Positions 1 through 15,270 of a DNA stretch of 64,000 bases are shown here, one piece after another. The notes below the pieces were generated by a model that had not been told where the DNA came from, made no database searches, and worked only from the letters and a program-made list of their open reading frames with translations. The stretch is from assembly GCA_907164885.2 (NCBI GenBank), contig OU015490.1, forward strand, positions 211,165,943-211,229,942. The letters are read 5' to 3'. Made by a program: the position numbers and the translations under genes. Positions within the stretch are counted from its first letter, which is position 1. Every line of letters begins with the position of its first letter. This DNA is from Dolomedes plantarius. Taxonomy: Eukaryota > Arthropoda > Arachnida > Araneae > Dolomedidae.

Positions 1-718
1 GCAATTTCTGGCAACCTCTTTGCCCTAATTCTATTTTCGCGCGCTACGAGATAGATGGGTGGCTGTGACGTCTGTGGAAGTTGGGTGGCTGGCTTCGAGT
101 GATTAAGATGTGTCGCGGTTTGTGTGTGCCCATTCATAAATACCAAATATTACGTTAAAATAGTGTCCTTGAGAATTGAAAACAATAAATCTGCAGAGCA
201 TTAGCATTCACAAAATAATTTTTCAAAATTAAAAAAATTTTACATTATGTATTCACTTTTGATTTTTTTCTTGAAATATAACTTAGAAATAAAAAAAAAA
301 TCATATTATCATTTTGCAGGTTGGATGCTATTTGCAATTTCTAGTAGGCTTCTGAAACTGCTTCCCTTACTATCCTTCGAATAATTTTCTTGAATTCTAT
401 CATAATCAGAAAGGCAGAAGTATTTCTTGCACTGTCTTCTTATTTGTAAATGCTAGCGCTACAAATCCTTTCTTCTTTGCCCTTTGTAATGTGTTGTTAA
501 AACATTGCGTGAGTAATAATACATTATTCCAGTTTCATAACTGATGATTTTATGAATTGAACAAGACAGTAGACTGATTGAAGATATATCCAATTCTGGT
601 ATTCTGTATTGCAATTTATAGTTGATGGGTGCAGAAATACGGTTACTTAGAAACTGTTTCATTTCAAAAGCGGCGCATTCATTATATGTAAACGAAGTTA
701 TACTCTGCATAAATATAA

Positions 719-720
<2 letters not shown>
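1..720. other. AT-rich DNA, no gene seen
   Basis: I see no coding potential, splice-bounded exon or structured RNA here. The first ~120 bases are richer in G+C than the rest but show no open frame I can assign. Confidence 0.5.

Positions 721-765
<45 letters not shown>
721..765. repeat. (AT)n microsatellite
   Basis: This is an uninterrupted AT dinucleotide run. The Tyr-Ile repeat frames across it are low-complexity artefacts. Confidence 0.95.
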
Positions 766-772
<7 letters not shown>

Positions 773-1488
773 GTTCTAAATGCTTTCTCAAATATATTAA
801 CTGTTATTGTAGAATTTTCACTGATCCTCCTTTATAAATCTTCTGATGTTATTTTTTAGCTATAAGGAATGGGAAATTTTGTAGTTAAAAAAATAAATCT
901 ATAGAACCTCTTCAGATATATTTTAGCAAAAAATATCAGGAAGTTTTTAACTTATTTCCTGTTTATTTACTAATAGAAAAGAGACATGGTATGAAATAAG
1001 ACAAGAATGAGGACGTATCATATATCTAAACTCTCAAATACATTATATTTAGAGAAATATTAGTGTCTGACTGCATAATACTCATGAAATATATTAAAAG
1101 TACATTTCTTAAAAACTAGGGATACGTTTTCTCACTTTATATAATCAATATATTGTAGAAAATGATACCTTCAGTATGAGACTTACAGTTCACGTGAAAA
1201 CATATTATATGTTTCTGAGTTTTCCAGGGAATACTCAGAATTATATTTGTTATTGCCTCAAGAACAGCAGTAAAAAATGATATTCTTTTAACATGGAATC
1301 ACTTACAAAAAGTATGATATGATGTTTTTCTGGGGCATTGTTACACAGAAATTCATAGATGTATTAAGATATGATCAATTGCTTATATACGACAATAGAG
1401 TAAAAGCTTACAAAGATAAAACTATTCAGGAAGGAATATAAATTTTACATTATGTTGATGCTAATGTAAAAATTTTACACTTTTATTA

Positions 1489-2443
1489 CCGTAAAATCTC
1501 GACTATAATATGTACCTGAGTAAAGCATGCTTGACTTTGCGCGAAATTTCCGGAAAAAATTAAAATTCGTCTATAATACGCACTCATATCTTTTCAATAT
1601 TTTATTTAAAAGTTGCACAAATATTGTTTTTGTTGTTTCTTATGCCCCTTGACCGACATTTCAACATCAGATCAAGTCTCGAAGGCTATGGGCGATGAAG
1701 GTGCGATTCCTGTTATGAATTAACACCACAAGGGTCGGAGTCCGACTTGGCTAAATGACCGGACCCGTAATTTTGAACCGAGTCAAGTGACGAGACCGGA
1801 AGACTTGACCCTGCACCTCCAGAGATAAATTTGAGAACTTGGAGGACATTGTAGCTACGCTCTATTTTACGTAACCCGGTCACCATTAGTGAACACGACG
1901 GTGGATTTGCAGCGACGGGCATCGAACCAGGGATGTTGAGATCACTGGCCCGCTGCTCTTGCCAACTGGGCTACCGCACCCACTGAACAAATATTTACTA
2001 ACACAAATAAAATTTGCAATAAAAATAAACGAAAACGTCAAATTCGCTAGAAAAAAAAACTTAAATTTTTAATTCAAAACAAACAATACTGTCAAATTAT
2101 CAGTCTAAATCAATTTCACTAGAAAACATATCATCTATTGTTCTTGCGTGCATGTCACAATTATTGTTGCCGTCGTAATATATATCACCATCATCATCCT
2201 CACTTGACTTTACCAACTGTGAGCTTCATTCGTTTAAAGGAATACCTGCTTAGTAAACGGTTGGATGAATGATGGAGTGCAGATGCGCAATCCCCCTTGT
2301 TAGGGCAATGTCTTACAACTGTTGTACGTTCATTTATCTAATGTTTAAAACTACATTTTTTTGTACGCGAATATAATACGCACCCTCAATTTTGCGGACT
2401 AAAATGTGAGAAAAAAGTGCGTATTATACTCGAGAATTTACGG
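1489..2443 (-). mobile_element. pogo/Tigger-like DNA transposon remnant, SINE-interrupted
   Basis: The outer ends form an inverted repeat: the left end starts CCGTAAAATCTCG after TA and the right end finishes CGAGAATTTACGG. A second motif, tataatacgcac, sits just inside both ends. On the minus strand around 2100-2310 an interrupted frame ends in an acidic tail rich in Asp. That resembles the C-terminal tail of pogo/Jerky-type DDE transposases, but the match is from general memory only. A SINE occupies 1690-1983. The element is dead: no catalytic domain is visible. The superfamily call is tentative; the inverted ends are seen directly. Confidence 0.5.
1690..1983 (-). mobile_element. tRNA-derived SINE, copy 1
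   Basis: Read on the minus strand, the head carries a Pol III A-box-like TAGCCCAGTTGG (1962-1973) and a B-box GGTTCGATGCC (1918-1928) about 35 bp apart, the spacing of a tRNA-like promoter. The body matches the copy at 11680-12025, including the shared stretches 'gaaccgagtcaagt' and 'acctccagagata'. It is inserted in a pogo-like element. It is not a functional tRNA because no acceptor stem follows. The 3' (body) boundary near 1690 is approximate. Confidence 0.75.
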
Positions 2444-2746
2444 AAATTATCTTTTTTTTCTTTCGATGCATATGTATCCCCCCTTTGACTCTGCCATGTA
2501 TATGGTAAGAAATAATTTGTACCATATTAGTGTTATAAAGTGCATACAAAAGGTGGCGAAATAAGTCATGGTGTCTCTTTTCTCATGATATCATTTGTTT
2601 ATGAAGTAAATTACTAAATATTTCGTTCTCTTATTATACAGCATTTAATATTTTCTTTCGTAACGAAGAATATAATGTAGGTAGATTTTCCGTTAGTTTG
2701 GTTTTCGATATTTTAAAATAATTTTATTTCTATAAAAATATTTTAT
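2444..2746. other. AT-rich spacer
   Basis: No gene or element is recognised between the pogo-like remnant and the TTAA-flanked element. Confidence 0.5.
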
Positions 2747-3143
2747 CACTAGAAAGACGGCTGCCGTCATTTTGTCATTTTAGGGAAGACTATTGAGTAC
2801 TAGTTCTGTATTTATGTCGTCAGGCTTCTGAAATTTTATGACTTTTTCTAATTTTACTCGAAATATGCACACATACTTACAAAATTATATTCGGCAGTAA
2901 GCGGGGGAAGGAAAGACTGAAAGCCGTCAATTTGACATCAATATAGAAAACTTGCAGAAATTTTCAAGTAATACCGAAAAAAATGTTAGTTACTTTTCGT
3001 CTCTGTCTCCTTTTGCAAATAACAGAAATATTGTCTGTTCCGAAATATTGGTGTTGAAAAATAAGGACTGCGCAAACCATGCATATATTCTTATGGATAA
3101 ACCATACCAAGTTGTCATCGCGTCATACCTACATAAAAATATA

Positions 3144-3145
3144 TC

Positions 3146-3214
<69 letters not shown>

Positions 3215-3932
3215 CAGTTCCGTAACTGACTGACTGACTGATTGACATATAACGGACAGACCAAACCGCTGGAACGAAAGAGCTGAAATTTTGCATGGCG
3301 ATTCTTCTTATAGTGTAGGGGTGCACTAAGAGAGATTTTTGAAAAATTCATCTTAGATTTTTTTAATTAAATTTTTAAGCTGCTTTTGTAACATTTTTTA
3401 AAGTTTGCATTTAAAATAATAATCCCATTGGTTTAAAATTTGTATCACAAGAAAGATCATACAAATTCCTTTAAAATGAAAACTTTTTCGAATTCTATCT
3501 TCAGTTTCTGAATTTTTGTGAATTTTTAAGGATTGATTTTTAGAATTTAATTTATTAAATGCTGATCACGTGGGTTTCTTTTCTTTTTATAATACTTTAA
3601 ATGAATTTATCGTCAAGGGCATAACAACGAAATAAATTGACAATTTTTTCTTTCTTTCTAATGCGGCAGACGATTGGATATTATCCCAAAATTATTAAAA
3701 TACAGTCAAAGATATGTTCCTCAAACTGTACTATATTAACTGTATATTCTTTAGTCTGTTCTATTAGATTTAATTTGAATATTTTCTTCTACATTATTTT
3801 GTCTATAAAAATATCCGTTAGAATTTTTTTTTATAAATATATTTTTTGTTTTGTTTTTTGCATTAACTGCATACATTGACCGTTGTATTTAATTCGAATG
3901 TCCTCCGTAGCGAAGCTCGGATATTCAGCTTG
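3144..3932 (+). mobile_element. non-autonomous Helitron, copy 1
   Basis: This copy shares 'cagttccgtaactgac' near the 5' end, 'gaccaaaccgctgga', 'tcttatagtgtaggggtgca' and the 3' block 'ccgtagcgaag' with the copies at 10513, 47557 and 51135. The 5' end TC follows an A and the 3' end CTTG (a decayed CTAG) precedes a T, the A^T target expected of Helitrons. The short TATATATA present in the other copies has expanded here to ~65 bp of (AT)n. It carries no Rep/helicase coding, so it is non-autonomous. Confidence 0.8.
3149..3213. repeat. (AT)n microsatellite inside Helitron 5' end
   Basis: This is an AT run lying between the Helitron's TCTA start and its conserved 'cagttccg' block. Confidence 0.95.
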
Positions 3933-4230
3933 TTTATTATATGTTGGTATGAAATAGTTCGAAATTTAAAGTATTTAAACTTAAAAAAACGTTAAATATT
4001 TTAAATTATTGATTTTATTCTAACCGTCAAAATGACGGTGTTCAGACATTTTAGAAAGAAAAAAATTCCCGTCTTTCTAGTGTTAATTTACAATATAATA
4101 TTTAAATGTCATGTGAAATGTTAGATAGTGTCATAAACATTGCATAGTAATTGTCCAGGACATATGGCAATTTTCCTTTCGTGTTCTTCCTTTCATGGGA
4201 AATATAATACACATGTTGTTATGAAAAATA

Positions 4231-4560
4231 CACTACACTGAAGTGCCAGCAAAATAGGGACATCTGTCTAATACGTCATTGGGCATCGACTATTATAGAG
4301 GTCGATATCACGCAGTGATCGTTATACAGTCTTCACACTTCTGTCAGTAGAGACCCAAGTATTGATTTGAGATGTTATTTCCGCCAATGTTGCACTTCTT
4401 TCGCTTGATATCATTGTCGACAGATAATCATGTCAAACGACCAGCCACGGTCATTTACTGTCTTTCGAGGGCAACGCTAGCGTAGCAGGTGCGATTATTT
4501 ACGGGAATTCTTCTATTTGTGATACACCATTGGAATGGTAGGAGTTGAAAATTTAATCTC
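4231..4560 (+). pseudogene. Tc1-like transposon fossil
   Basis: After a TA, the sequence starts CACTACACTGAAGTGCCA. This is the same terminal motif as the Tc1 element at 55994-57229. About 200 bp further in, an interrupted frame starting near 4430 resembles the N-terminal start of that element's transposase ('FTVFRGQR' against 'VFDRGQI'). A stop follows almost at once and I cannot trace a catalytic domain or right end. It is an old, truncated copy. Confidence 0.5.
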
Positions 4561-5726
4561 CACCTGTATCTTCAAAATGACATGACTCATCTCACGAACA
4601 CCAACTACCATACCTCATTAAAATTCACTTCAATCATGAGAGTCTGCCATGTTCAATACTCAGTCAGTTTTTTAAACATCCACAAATGTATTTCGTTCTG
4701 TATAAACTGCTTCCGTACAAAAGCATTTACGAGAAAATGAGTGTTAAAACATATGCGGAAAGTGATTGTCTATCTCACTTCTGTGTATATTGTGCCTTTA
4801 TCATTATGATACTAAACGTTACTGAATATCTAAGGAACTAGTCCATTAAACTGTCGTAAAAATATAATACCCATAACGAAACTCATTACTTCATACCGTA
4901 ATATTTTTTTCAAGTTCTTGCATATTTATATTCGCCAATAATTACTTTTATAGCAGATAATATTTAAATAGAAGTGGAATTTATTTTTTGTACATTGAGA
5001 TCCAAAGTAAAAATCCTTAAAGAGAATACATTGAATACAGATATGTAAGTAATAAAATTAACTGTACATTTTTAGGTATGTTGTTATATACATGCTTTAA
5101 TTCATTACACTTGTATTTATAACTGCTTAAATATTTTGACTTAAAAGAAATGTGAAATTTTGGACATCACATACTGCAGGGCAGCGTTCGTTAATGCAAG
5201 ACAAGGACTAATAATAAACTAAAGGAAGTTTGTTCTTTCTTAGTAGTCTTATGAAAAAAAGAGATAAATCGCATGGCATATTTCAGATTTGATAAATCTC
5301 CTTTGGCTTGATCGATGCGTGCCTGATAAATAGGGAGAAATATCTGAGCATATGGAATTTAATGTTCTACTTGCAATGCTAGTATACAGCTAGATTATTA
5401 TTTAGAAACATATTGATCTTAAGTTCAATTGTACGTTTTTTGTATTTAAGTAATCCTTGTCTAGATTACAGATAATAGCGTATTTTTCACTGGGTGCAAA
5501 AAAAAAAATGAAAAGTATTAGTTAAAATGAACAAGGCAAAATTATAAATTATTTTAATGCCCTTTTTCGTATTTGAGCAGACTAGTTAACGTATAATTTT
5601 ATTTCAAAGCACGTCAGTAAGTAATATAAGGAGGAAATGCTTAATAATTGGAATTGCCTGGAATGTTCGATGCCTAATACGAATTTTATTTTTTTTATAT
5701 TTTATTATTCTGTTTTTTCAATGTGA
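4561..5726. other. AT-rich DNA, no gene seen
   Basis: No recognisable element or open frame of interest is present in this ~1.2 kb. Confidence 0.5.
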
Positions 5727-6094
5727 AGAGTGTCAAGTCCAAAATCGTAGTTTGAGAAGAACGATATTGAAAAAAACACGGCTTTTGTAAAGTAAGTTTT
5801 TAAGTTTATTTTTTAATTTTTATAAAGTAAATTTTTCCAATTTTTCTTTGTTGAGTAAAGAGTGTTAAGCCCTTTATTGGGACATAACCCCTTTAACACT
5901 AACATGTTTGTGTTTTCTTTCACATATCCCAAATTTTACCCGATGAATAACATTATTTTGGAGTGGGATTAGACTTAGCTTTTTGTACCTTGCAGTAGCC
6001 CTTGATTTTTCAAACATGTCTGGTTTGATAACTCTTTAAATTTACCAAATGTTAAGTCCAAAATGTTAAGCCCATTTTGGACTTAACACCCTTT
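5727..6094. mobile_element. palindromic MITE-like element
   Basis: The ends 'agtgtcaagtccaaaat' (5729-5745) and 'attttggacttaacaccct' (6074-6092) are inverted copies. The right part also holds a perfect 14-bp hairpin, gttaagtccaaaat (6051-6064) against attttggacttaac (6074-6087), with a 9-base loop. The 'gttaagtcc/gttaagccc' motif recurs inside (around 5866 and 5895). There is no coding. The superfamily is unknown. Confidence 0.5.
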
Positions 6095-6124
6095 GCACTG
6101 TGTTAAAAGTGTTTTTAAAAATAC

Positions 6125-7720
6125 GATAGAGAAAACGGTATTTTGGAGTGATTCACAAATTGCATTGTATTGGGTCAGAGGAAGTGCAAACAGGTGGAAA
6201 CAATTCATTGCCAATCGCATTTTAGAAATTCAAGAGAAATCTAGTCCGAGCAATTGGTGTTAGTGTCCTTCCGAAGATAACCCAACAGATTTACTGACTA
6301 GAGGAATTTCTGGTGATAATTTGGTGTTTAATAAAATACGGTGGTTAGGTCCAGACTTGCTTCAAAATGGGTATGAGTGTAGGCCTGAACAGTTGGTTAA
6401 GAGATCGCCAAATGTTGACGAGTCAGAAATATCGAAAGAGAAAAGAGGATGCCCAGTGAAGAGTTTCGTTATCAAACTGGAATAACTTGAACAGCTTTGG
6501 GAAAATATTTCTGTCTAAAGTAAGCTGCAAAGAGTTGTTGCATGGTGCTTGCGATTTATTAGAAATATAAGATGGAATAAAGTGTCATCTTCTTATTTAG
6601 AAGCTGGTGAGTTACGAGACTCTCATGATCGAATAATAAAATTAGTCCAACAAACTGAGAATTATAAAGAAATTGTGACATTAATACTTTGAGGGGTGCC
6701 ATTTGCACAGGGAAAACGCCTAAATCTAGTATTTTTACACTTCCGTTAAATGTATTGCAGTTAAATGAGCAGAAAAATGGTTAGTACTGCCATCTGTTAT
6801 CAGTTTAAAGAAGTAAAAGCATTTTGCAACCTTTGATTGCAAATTTTTTCAAAGATTCTTTAGGTTAAAAAATTGTGAAAAAAATCTGCACCGTGCAAAC
6901 GTAGAGGTTGTCGTCCCTTAAATGGTTAAAGGGTGAAAATATCTTAAAAACCAGTAAACTACTGCAATTGAATCCGTTTCTTGATGATGGCGGTTTACGT
7001 CGTGTTGGTGGGCGACTGAAGAACTCTAATTTGCCAACGATTGTGAAACATCCATTAATTCTTCCAGAAAACCATCCTATAACAAATATGATATTGAGAC
7101 ATTTCCATTTCACGTATTTACGTGGAGGTGCTCAATTAATTACTTCTGCTATCAAGCAGTAATACTGGATCACAGGACTGAAATCTGTCATCCGTAAAAA
7201 ATTAAGAAATTGCGTGAACTGTGCCAGGTATCATATCGATTTTGCAAAGCAAATAATGGTGGATTTACCATCCGCAAGAGTGACTCCTGGAGGAGCATTC
7301 CTAAAATGTGGAACATATTACGCTCCACCGTTCCTGGTTTGCCCTCGTCGTGGAAGAGGAGTTAAACCCCAGAAAATGTTCGTGTGTTTTTCCACCAAGG
7401 CGGTGCACTTGGATCTCGTAGGCGATCTTAGTGCCGACGCGTGTATTGAAGCAGTTAAGCGGTTTATTGTATGTAGAGGAAAGCCCGTTGAAACTTATAG
7501 CGACTGTGGCACAAATTACATCGGTGCAAGATACTATTTTAAAAATTGTTCCTAAGAGGTCGGTAGTTACCTGGCCGAGGACGGAGTAAACTCGAAACTT
7601 TATGTTCCCTCTGCTCCCCATTTCGGAGGCCTATGGGAGGCAGCCATGCAAATTATGAAATTCCATATGAGATGGGTCATAGGATCCCAGATCCTCTCAC
7701 AGGAAGAGTAATGGTTCGTG
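6125..7720 (+). pseudogene. BEL/Pao retrotransposon pol fragment (RNase H to integrase)
   Basis: Plus-strand conceptual translation gives RNase H-like 'WSDSQIALYWV' followed by 'NPTDLLTRGI' (about 6150-6330). There is then a gap of unrelated sequence (~6665-6900). The integrase zinc-binding and core regions follow at 6905-7160 and 7214-7555, with 'LRRVGGRL', 'PSARVTPGG', 'FSTKAVHLDLVGDLSAD' and 'YSDCGTNY'. A further piece, 'SAPHFGGLWEAA' (about 7610-7650), lies in a shifted frame. These are hallmarks of BEL/Pao pol. The copy has several stops, frameshifts and deletions and lacks gag, protease and most of the reverse transcriptase, so it is an old dead retrotransposon. Confidence 0.85.
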
Positions 7721-7767
7721 AAAAGTGATTATCATTGAACTAATGACCTGGCCATCGGGGCCCAGAA

Positions 7768-7965
7768 TGTTACGATGGTTTACTGTGATCGCCAGAGGGT
7801 GCTATTTTCTGAGATCTCATTCTCCTGGTTGTCCTAGTGTATTATGAGTCAGTTATTCTAAAAATATTTGCGAATAAAATGTGATTGTCTATTAACTGAG
7901 CTCTCGTAACTTCTTTTCTGTGGAGTTTTTATTTGAAGTGTAGTGATGGTCATCGTGGACACACA
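7768..7965 (+). mobile_element. possible remnant of a BEL LTR
   Basis: Directly downstream of the pol fossil the sequence begins TGTTACGATGG and includes an AATAAA (7873-7878). That would fit the 3' LTR of the same element after a large deletion. I found no matching 5' LTR in the window and no clear right boundary, so this is weakly supported. Confidence 0.25.
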
Positions 7966-8069
7966 GGAAAACACAGTATTTCCTCTTTGCCGACAAAGCT
8001 ACAAAAATACAGTATATTTACATACATATTAGAAAACAGAAATTAATAATAATAATAAACAAACAGAAT

Positions 8070-9484
8070 TGTAATAAGCGGGATGTCATTTTGTGTTATC
8101 TTTAGACAGTTATCTAAATTGGTAGGGGCCACCCAGCTGACGCTGTCAGTCACATATTTACGGTACCGAATCTTCGGGGCGACAGAGAGAGACTTTGTAC
8201 AGAGCAACAATAACGATGTCATAAAATATCGACAATTAAGGAGTCAGCTATAAATCTGATGCCAAAGGTCGAGAAGCTAGAAACTTTCTGGTGAGAAAAT
8301 ATTCCAGACAAGGGCAGGCGCCGGAATTAATTAATTAAAATGCACCGGAACATTTAAGAGGCGGCCAATGCAATGATGGGGACGGTGAATATAGCCTATT
8401 AACAAAGTGACCCGTCCCGCATCCCAATAAAGGAGTTATGCGACCGAATGAAAGGACAAGAAGGCCACAGCCAATTGGAAATAAAGGAAAGGAAATATAT
8501 ATTCGAGTGTCGGAGCGTTTCGAGAGAGCCCCTATTAAAAATGAAACGAAAATTAAACTAAGCTGTTACAGGGCCGACGAGAACCCGAATAATACGAAAA
8601 TTAAATGTCCAGCTAGCACTCCCTACGAAAAGAAAAAGAAAAACAAATTAAGCTGATACAAGGCCGAGAAGAATCCAGAGACGACGTAAACTTGATTGCC
8701 CAATGAAGGTTTACAAAGTGATGCAAAGTTCAACTGTACAACAAGTATGGAAAATAGAAGAATAAGCTAATGCTACCTGGCTGATACCTGAATGAACGTG
8801 TACGCTCCCTCTTGTAGCGATGAGCCGACGAAGGAATCTGCGGAGATTGGAGACCAGTGATCAGAGATTACCGGCAGGAAGATTGCTGAGAGGTGCCGAG
8901 GTGAACGCGCATATGACCGACGACCAGTGCTGACCGACCCGCGGAACAACATAGAGGTGATCAACGTAGATCAACATCCAAAGTGTACTCCGAGTTATCA
9001 TCTACCAATGAGATCCTGAACTCTTTTAGTGAAGAGATATACAACTCTTTTTAATGAACTATAGTGCACAGTGACTGACAAATACTACACGATCTTTTGT
9101 GTACAAGGGGTGGAGACGAGCTCAATCGACAGTGACAGCATCCCCATGAGTGTGCATATTTACTAACATTATTATTTCACATCCTTGCTTATTATATACT
9201 CGCCCCTTGCCCGCAAGGATCGGCATTGCCAAAGATATGATTTATATGATGACTTGTAATAGTGAAAGATTTATATAATTGATAATATTAAGAATTCAGC
9301 ATAATTCTAGGTAATGTGTATGTAAATACATATGTGTAAATAAATTGTATATATGTATAACATGATTGTCAAATTTGAGAGTTGAACCCCCTTGTTTAGT
9401 TAAGTTGCTGAACTAGAATTGGTCGCAACGCGACGCAAAGGTACATTCAAGATCACAGGCTAACGACCCCACCGGGGCATTACA
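8070..9484 (+). mobile_element. candidate solo LTR (~1.4 kb)
   Basis: The block starts TGTAAT and ends ATTACA, the TG...CA inverted ends typical of LTRs. The 5 bp before it (AGAAT, 8065-8069) and after it (TGAAT, 9485-9489) match at four of five positions, like a worn target duplication. It is clearly richer in G+C than its surroundings, has no long open frame, and holds an AATAAA near 9343 in its last ~150 bp, where an LTR polyadenylation signal would be expected. The retrotransposon family is not identified. The 72-codon frame at 8438-8656 looks incidental. Confidence 0.45.
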
Positions 9485-9489
9485 TGAAT

Positions 9490-10512
9490 CATATCAAAAA
9501 TATCCAATGCCTGGTATTCAATTTTAATAGGTGTTATGTTTTCATTCATACTTCAATCTTGGTAGTGATTTGGGCCAAGCTTAAAAATGTTACCTATATT
9601 TTTGACTTTACTTACTTAACCCCTTATTTCACTTTTCTTGTCTCTTACTCTGAACAGCATTAGTTCACAATATGCATGGCACAGTTATTATACAATATTA
9701 TTGTGAATATCTAATATTTTGCCGGAAGTTTATATATAATCTGGTATTGCAATAACATTACTACAGATATATAAGAATTTTAACAATTTAAAAATTAATT
9801 TAATGGAAGATCTATCTACCGTATCCTAAAGTTCCCTAGTAATTGAAATATCAAAAGTTGTATAATGATAGACCTAAATATTTCATAGGAATGTAATCTC
9901 AAATGTTGTAAAAAAATATTTTGACCAACGACTTAATGGCAAAGGATTCAATATAAACTTATACAAATAGATAAAATTTAATAATGTTGGCAAGTATGAG
10001 TAAACGCTGACACAAAATTAACTCATCTGATATAAATCATTAAACGCGTAATTTATGAATTTCATCGTATCTAAAATTCAGTAATATCCACGTGAAATCT
10101 GCAGTAAAATAACAGGAAAACGAACTTTTCACACTGCATTCCTATGCAACAGCCATAATGAGGAGTTTCAACAAGCATCTTGGGACAAATTAAGAAATAT
10201 CCACGGAATATCTAGCCGTATAGGCCTTTAGGGAAAATATATATTTTATTCTCAGTTATTATACGCTTTATCGGTTGCAGACTTTAGTCATTTATTTAAG
10301 AACAGATTTAGCTTTTAGAGATGGTTCGTTTTTCTAAATATTAACGTAAGTACACACTTATGTTTATATATTTTTTTCTATCCCCGAGTTTTTCTGTTAG
10401 AGATTTTGATTAAGAATGCAAAATCCCTTGTATGTTATAAATCAGGATATTCCTTAGGTTTATTAAATTAGGTAATTAAAAATAAAATAAACATTTTTCT
10501 TGGTTTCATGAA
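9490..10512. other. AT-rich DNA, no gene seen
   Basis: No recognised element, exon or RNA gene lies in this kilobase. Confidence 0.5.
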
Positions 10513-11184
10513 TCTATATATATAAAACAGTCCCGTAACTGATTGACTGACTGACAGATAACGCACAGACCAAACCGCTGGACCTAAAGGGCTGAAATTT
10601 TTGCACGGCGATTCTTCTTATAGTGTAGGGGTGCACCAAGAAAGATTTTTGAAAAATTCTTCTTAGATTTTTAAAAATTAAATTTTAAGCTGTTTTTGTA
10701 ACATTCTTTAAAGTTTGCATTTAAAATAATAAACTAAGGGTTATAAAATTTATATTACGAGAAAGGGCATAAAAGATCCCCCTAAAATCTGTTTCGAATC
10801 TTTGCCTCCATTTTCTGATTTTTGGCGAACTATTAAAGATTCATTTTTAGAATTTAGTTTATTAAGTGCTGATCACGTGGTTTCTTTTCTTTTTGTGATA
10901 CTTTAAATTAATTCTGCATCACGTGCATAACAACGAAATAAACAAACAGAATAAATTAAAATACGGTAAAAGAAAAAATTTAACCACTAGACTAATTGAG
11001 ATGGCATTTTTTTAAGACTTTAGTTCAAATTAGTATGTTTTATGGATATCAAACATACAAATTAATTGCATATATTGACCGTTGTATTTATTATAAATTT
11101 ATTTATTTCTTTATTTTTTGGTATTAATTGACCTTTGTATTTAATTATAATGTACTCCGTAGCGAAGCACAGGTATTCAGCTAG
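10513..11184 (+). mobile_element. non-autonomous Helitron, copy 2
   Basis: The element begins TCTATATATATAAAAC after an A and ends 'ttcagCTAG' before a T, with 'tccgtagcgaagcac' just upstream of the end. It shares its whole length with copies 1, 3 and 4 apart from small indels. It has no coding capacity. Both boundaries are clean, so this copy defines the family's ends well. Confidence 0.85.
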
Positions 11185-11679
11185 TAACCTTATAAAACAG
11201 CATGTTGACTGTTTTGTTCCACTACCTTCTGCCTTTTTTCACACAAATTCATAATTCCGTTTTTCTAAAACTTACATTGCCCAAATGTTTTTTTTTTCCT
11301 TTTTTTTTTCTCTAAACCTTACTTGAAATAACTTATATGCCGAACTTATATTATCCCATCTTCAATATTAAAATGGGATACACGAAATTTCGCCAATTTT
11401 CTGAAGTTTTAGTATTAAATGTCCTTTGATAGGAAAGCTGTCACAACACAATCTGAAAAAAAGTATAGATTAATATTGAACACAATTAATCGCTAGTTGA
11501 ACCATCTTATTAAGAACCAAATAAAAGTTTTGGCCGAACCAATATTTCCAAGCTGAATTAAAGCAATTAGAAAATTATTCCCACTTTATTGATCTAGTGG
11601 GAAGAAAACTCATAAAAATTGATAGTTCTTAGTTAATACTTTTTTCAAATAACAATAACAGATACGTTGTTGTTGTTTC
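11185..11679. other. AT-rich DNA, no gene seen
   Basis: Poly-T and AT-rich sequence; nothing recognised. Confidence 0.45.
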
Positions 11680-12025
11680 CAATCCCCTTGGTGTAGGCTA
11701 AATAATCTTGGTCCTTGGCGAAGGGTAGTAAACAGCTTCACTTTTAAGGCGAGGTACCACAAGGGTTTGAAGAATGACTTGACCTCGAAGAACATCGGTC
11801 AATTAATTTTGAACCGAGTCAAGTTACGAGACCTGAACACTTGATCCCCTTCACCTCCAGAGATATTTTGGGAACTTGGAGGACATTAGAGCTACAGCAG
11901 ATTTTTTCCGTGCACCATCCGCCATAGGTGTACACTTTGATGGTTTTGTCAACGACGGGCATCGAATCAGCGACGTTCAGATCACTGGTCCGCTGCCTTT
12001 GCCAACCGGGCCACCGTGCCCTCAG
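11680..12025 (-). mobile_element. tRNA-derived SINE, copy 2
   Basis: On the minus strand the head shows an A-box-like TGGCCCGGTTGG (12002-12013) and a B-box-like GATTCGATGCC (11958-11968). The body shares 'gaaccgagtcaagt', 'acctccagagata' and 'gaacttggaggacatt' with the SINE at 1690-1983. The two copies differ by many substitutions, so both are old. The body end is approximate. Confidence 0.75.

Positions 12026-15270
<3,245 letters not shown>

Larger units (their letters stand above)
2747..4082. mobile_element. piggyBac-type non-autonomous element with nested Helitron
   Basis: The left end CACTAGAAAGACGG (2747-2760) is a perfect inverted match to CCGTCTTTCTAGTG (4069-4082). The flanks are TTAT (2743-2746) and TTAA (4083-4086), so the right side keeps the canonical piggyBac target and the left differs by one base. 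Several 'ccgtca-ttttgac' type motifs lie just inside both ends. The Helitron at 3144-3932 is inserted within it, so the original element was roughly 550 bp. No transposase coding is visible, so it would depend on a piggyBac transposase supplied elsewhere. Confidence 0.7.

Noticed and set aside
1918..1973. tRNA-like A and B boxes (also at 11958-12013)
   Set aside because: No cloverleaf or acceptor stem completes them and both are followed by the same body sequence, so they are SINE heads and not tRNA genes.
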